Shown here: positions 63,701-64,000 of the stretch, piece by piece
How positions within the stretch are numbered: the first letter of the stretch is position 1
Layout of the letters: every line of letters starts with the position of its first letter
NCBI GenBank assembly: GCA_032622095.1
Contig: CP136066.1
Span: 64,822,609 to 64,886,608 of the forward strand
Reading direction: 5' to 3'
DNA from: Siphonodentalium dalli
Taxonomy: Eukaryota > Mollusca > Scaphopoda > Gadilida > Siphonodentaliidae
Length of the DNA: 64,000 nucleotides
Notes under the pieces: model-generated
The model's input: the letters and a program-made list of their open reading frames with translations, nothing else
Database searches by the model: none
What the model was told of the DNA's origin: nothing
Translations under genes and position numbers: made by a program

Positions 63701-64000
63701 GTGGTCATTACCGGGATATTACCACGTTTTCAGGTGAATTACTTTGGTTATATTGGTAATTGTGTTAACAACTCAAATCACACTATCAGGTTGATATTTT
63801 CCAATAAGATGTCATATTAAATGTAATAATCCAGGTTTTCCAATATATTTACACAGATTAAAAGGCATCATACTGAATCACAAACTGCATGTTCATAATT
63901 CAGAAGATGTTTTTCAGGTTGCATCTGATCTTTGAACATTGTTAGTCACATTAAGTGGGACATGTAAGGTTTTTCGAGTTTTTCGAAATGTAATTTCCTT
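54313..64000 (+). CDS. Gene 3, 5' end: DUF6729-like/transposase-like protein (partial)
   Basis: Coding exons 54313-54734, 56544-56687 and 59982-60432 are in the window; exon 4 is expected about 115 bp beyond the right edge. Exons 2 and 3 are copies of the gene 2 exons with the same phases. Exon 1 ends on 14 A rather than 15 A and so leaves phase 2 instead of 0. Neither fits exon 2, which needs phase 1. If the run length is real, the first exon is uncoupled from the rest; if it is a homopolymer error, the gene is intact as far as visible. Confidence 0.78.
56544..56687 (+). CDS. Gene 3 exon 2
   Basis: Acidic linker exon, phase 1 to 1; no visible change from gene 2. Confidence 0.8.
56715..58094. 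mobile_element. M2 element, unit B copy
   Basis: Same ends and units as 20996-22375; scattered substitutions, such as the change at TACACACC near 56984. Confidence 0.7.
58095..59479 (+). other. Gene 3 intron 2, unassigned part
   Basis: Counterpart of 22376-23760. Nothing recognised. Confidence 0.45.
59480..59619. mobile_element. Small MITE, ATTAAAG family, unit B copy of 23761
   Basis: It has the same internal motifs. Confidence 0.4.
59803..59895. mobile_element. 93-bp hAT-like MITE, unit B copy
   Basis: The perfect inverted ends and the GGTATAAT flanks are retained. Confidence 0.85.
59982..60432 (+). CDS. Gene 3 exon 3: Cys/His-rich DUF6729-like region
   Basis: It encodes the same protein sequence as gene 2 exon 3, including the six Cys/His positions; phase 1 in, 2 out. 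Confidence 0.88.
60627..61009. repeat. ~125-bp tandem units, unit B
   Basis: Counterpart of 25558-25940. It follows the 650-bp indel junction directly. Confidence 0.5.
61313..61513. mobile_element. Small MITE, ATTAAAG family, unit B copy of 26250
   Basis: It has the same inverted ends. Confidence 0.5.
61683..62483. repeat. GGGGGAGATATCC cluster, unit B
   Basis: Counterpart of 26620-27420. Confidence 0.5.
62533..63830 (+). mobile_element. Tandem Helitron trio, unit B
   Basis: The elements are at 62533-62801, 62802-63575 and 63576 onward, with CTAG-TC junctions intact. The first has lost one 122-bp unit and its TC start has decayed (ATTTCATATA). The second carries an extra 11 bp (GATTCTTATGT) near 63180. 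Confidence 0.8.

Larger units (their letters stand above)
37691..64000 (+). repeat. Tandem segmental unit B (incomplete)
   Basis: Second unit of the array, cut by the right edge just before exon 4 of gene 3 (expected near 64116). It lacks the 1,969-bp duplication, the 650-bp segment and one 122-bp minisatellite unit of unit A, and has an 11-bp gain near 63180. Confidence 0.97.

Overview
This is eukaryotic, almost certainly metazoan, DNA: AT-rich, short coding exons with GT..AG borders separated by kilobase introns, and a dense load of Helitrons, hAT-type and TA-inserted MITEs, and hairpin-capped elements built from ~160-190 bp tandem units. That repeat mix is what I associate with marine invertebrates such as bivalves, but species and phylum cannot be fixed from the sequence. 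I see no operons, tRNAs, rRNAs or CRISPR arrays.

The dominant feature is a head-to-tail segmental repeat. Position 1 realigns at 37691 and the alignment runs to the end of the window. The offset is 37,690 bp at first and about 35,720 bp after an extra 1,969-bp duplication in unit A. Later it falls to about 35,069, 34,940 and 34,951 bp because of indels of 650, ~123 and 11 bp. Single-base differences are sparse. Each unit carries one gene period, so the window holds the 3' end of gene 1 (1-9388), a complete gene 2 (18594-45109, crossing from unit A into unit B) and the 5' end of gene 3 (54313 to the right edge). Recent tandem duplication and a false tandem placement of two haplotypes both fit.

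Gene 2 has 11 coding exons. Nine successive exon junctions (exon 2 to exon 11) keep one reading frame, giving about 1,371 residues. In order the product has: an N-terminal FGxxRGKxFxWL module; an acidic linker; a Cys/His-rich region that I recall as DUF6729-like; an RNase H-fold, transposase-like core with D, D, DxxH and E signatures; a proline/serine-rich segment made of two in-frame repeats; a conserved Trp/Tyr-rich region; and a short C-x2-C-x9-H-x8-C terminal knuckle. The only frame problem is a poly-A run ending exon 1 (15 A in gene 2, 14 A in gene 3); neither length joins exon 2 in frame.

Layout of unit A: 1-9388, last exons of gene 1 with introns full of Helitrons; 9389-9609, 3' flank with a strongly base-paired segment ending in poly-A; 9610-12770, repeats including a Helitron inserted in a minisatellite; 12770-13218, probable promoter and non-coding first exon; 13219-18591, probable 5'UTR intron with a hairpin-capped element, a nested TA-flanked element, a minisatellite and a Helitron; 18594-37866, exons 1-8 of gene 2. 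Unit B repeats this order. Most structural differences seen between the units involve repeats or transposable elements.
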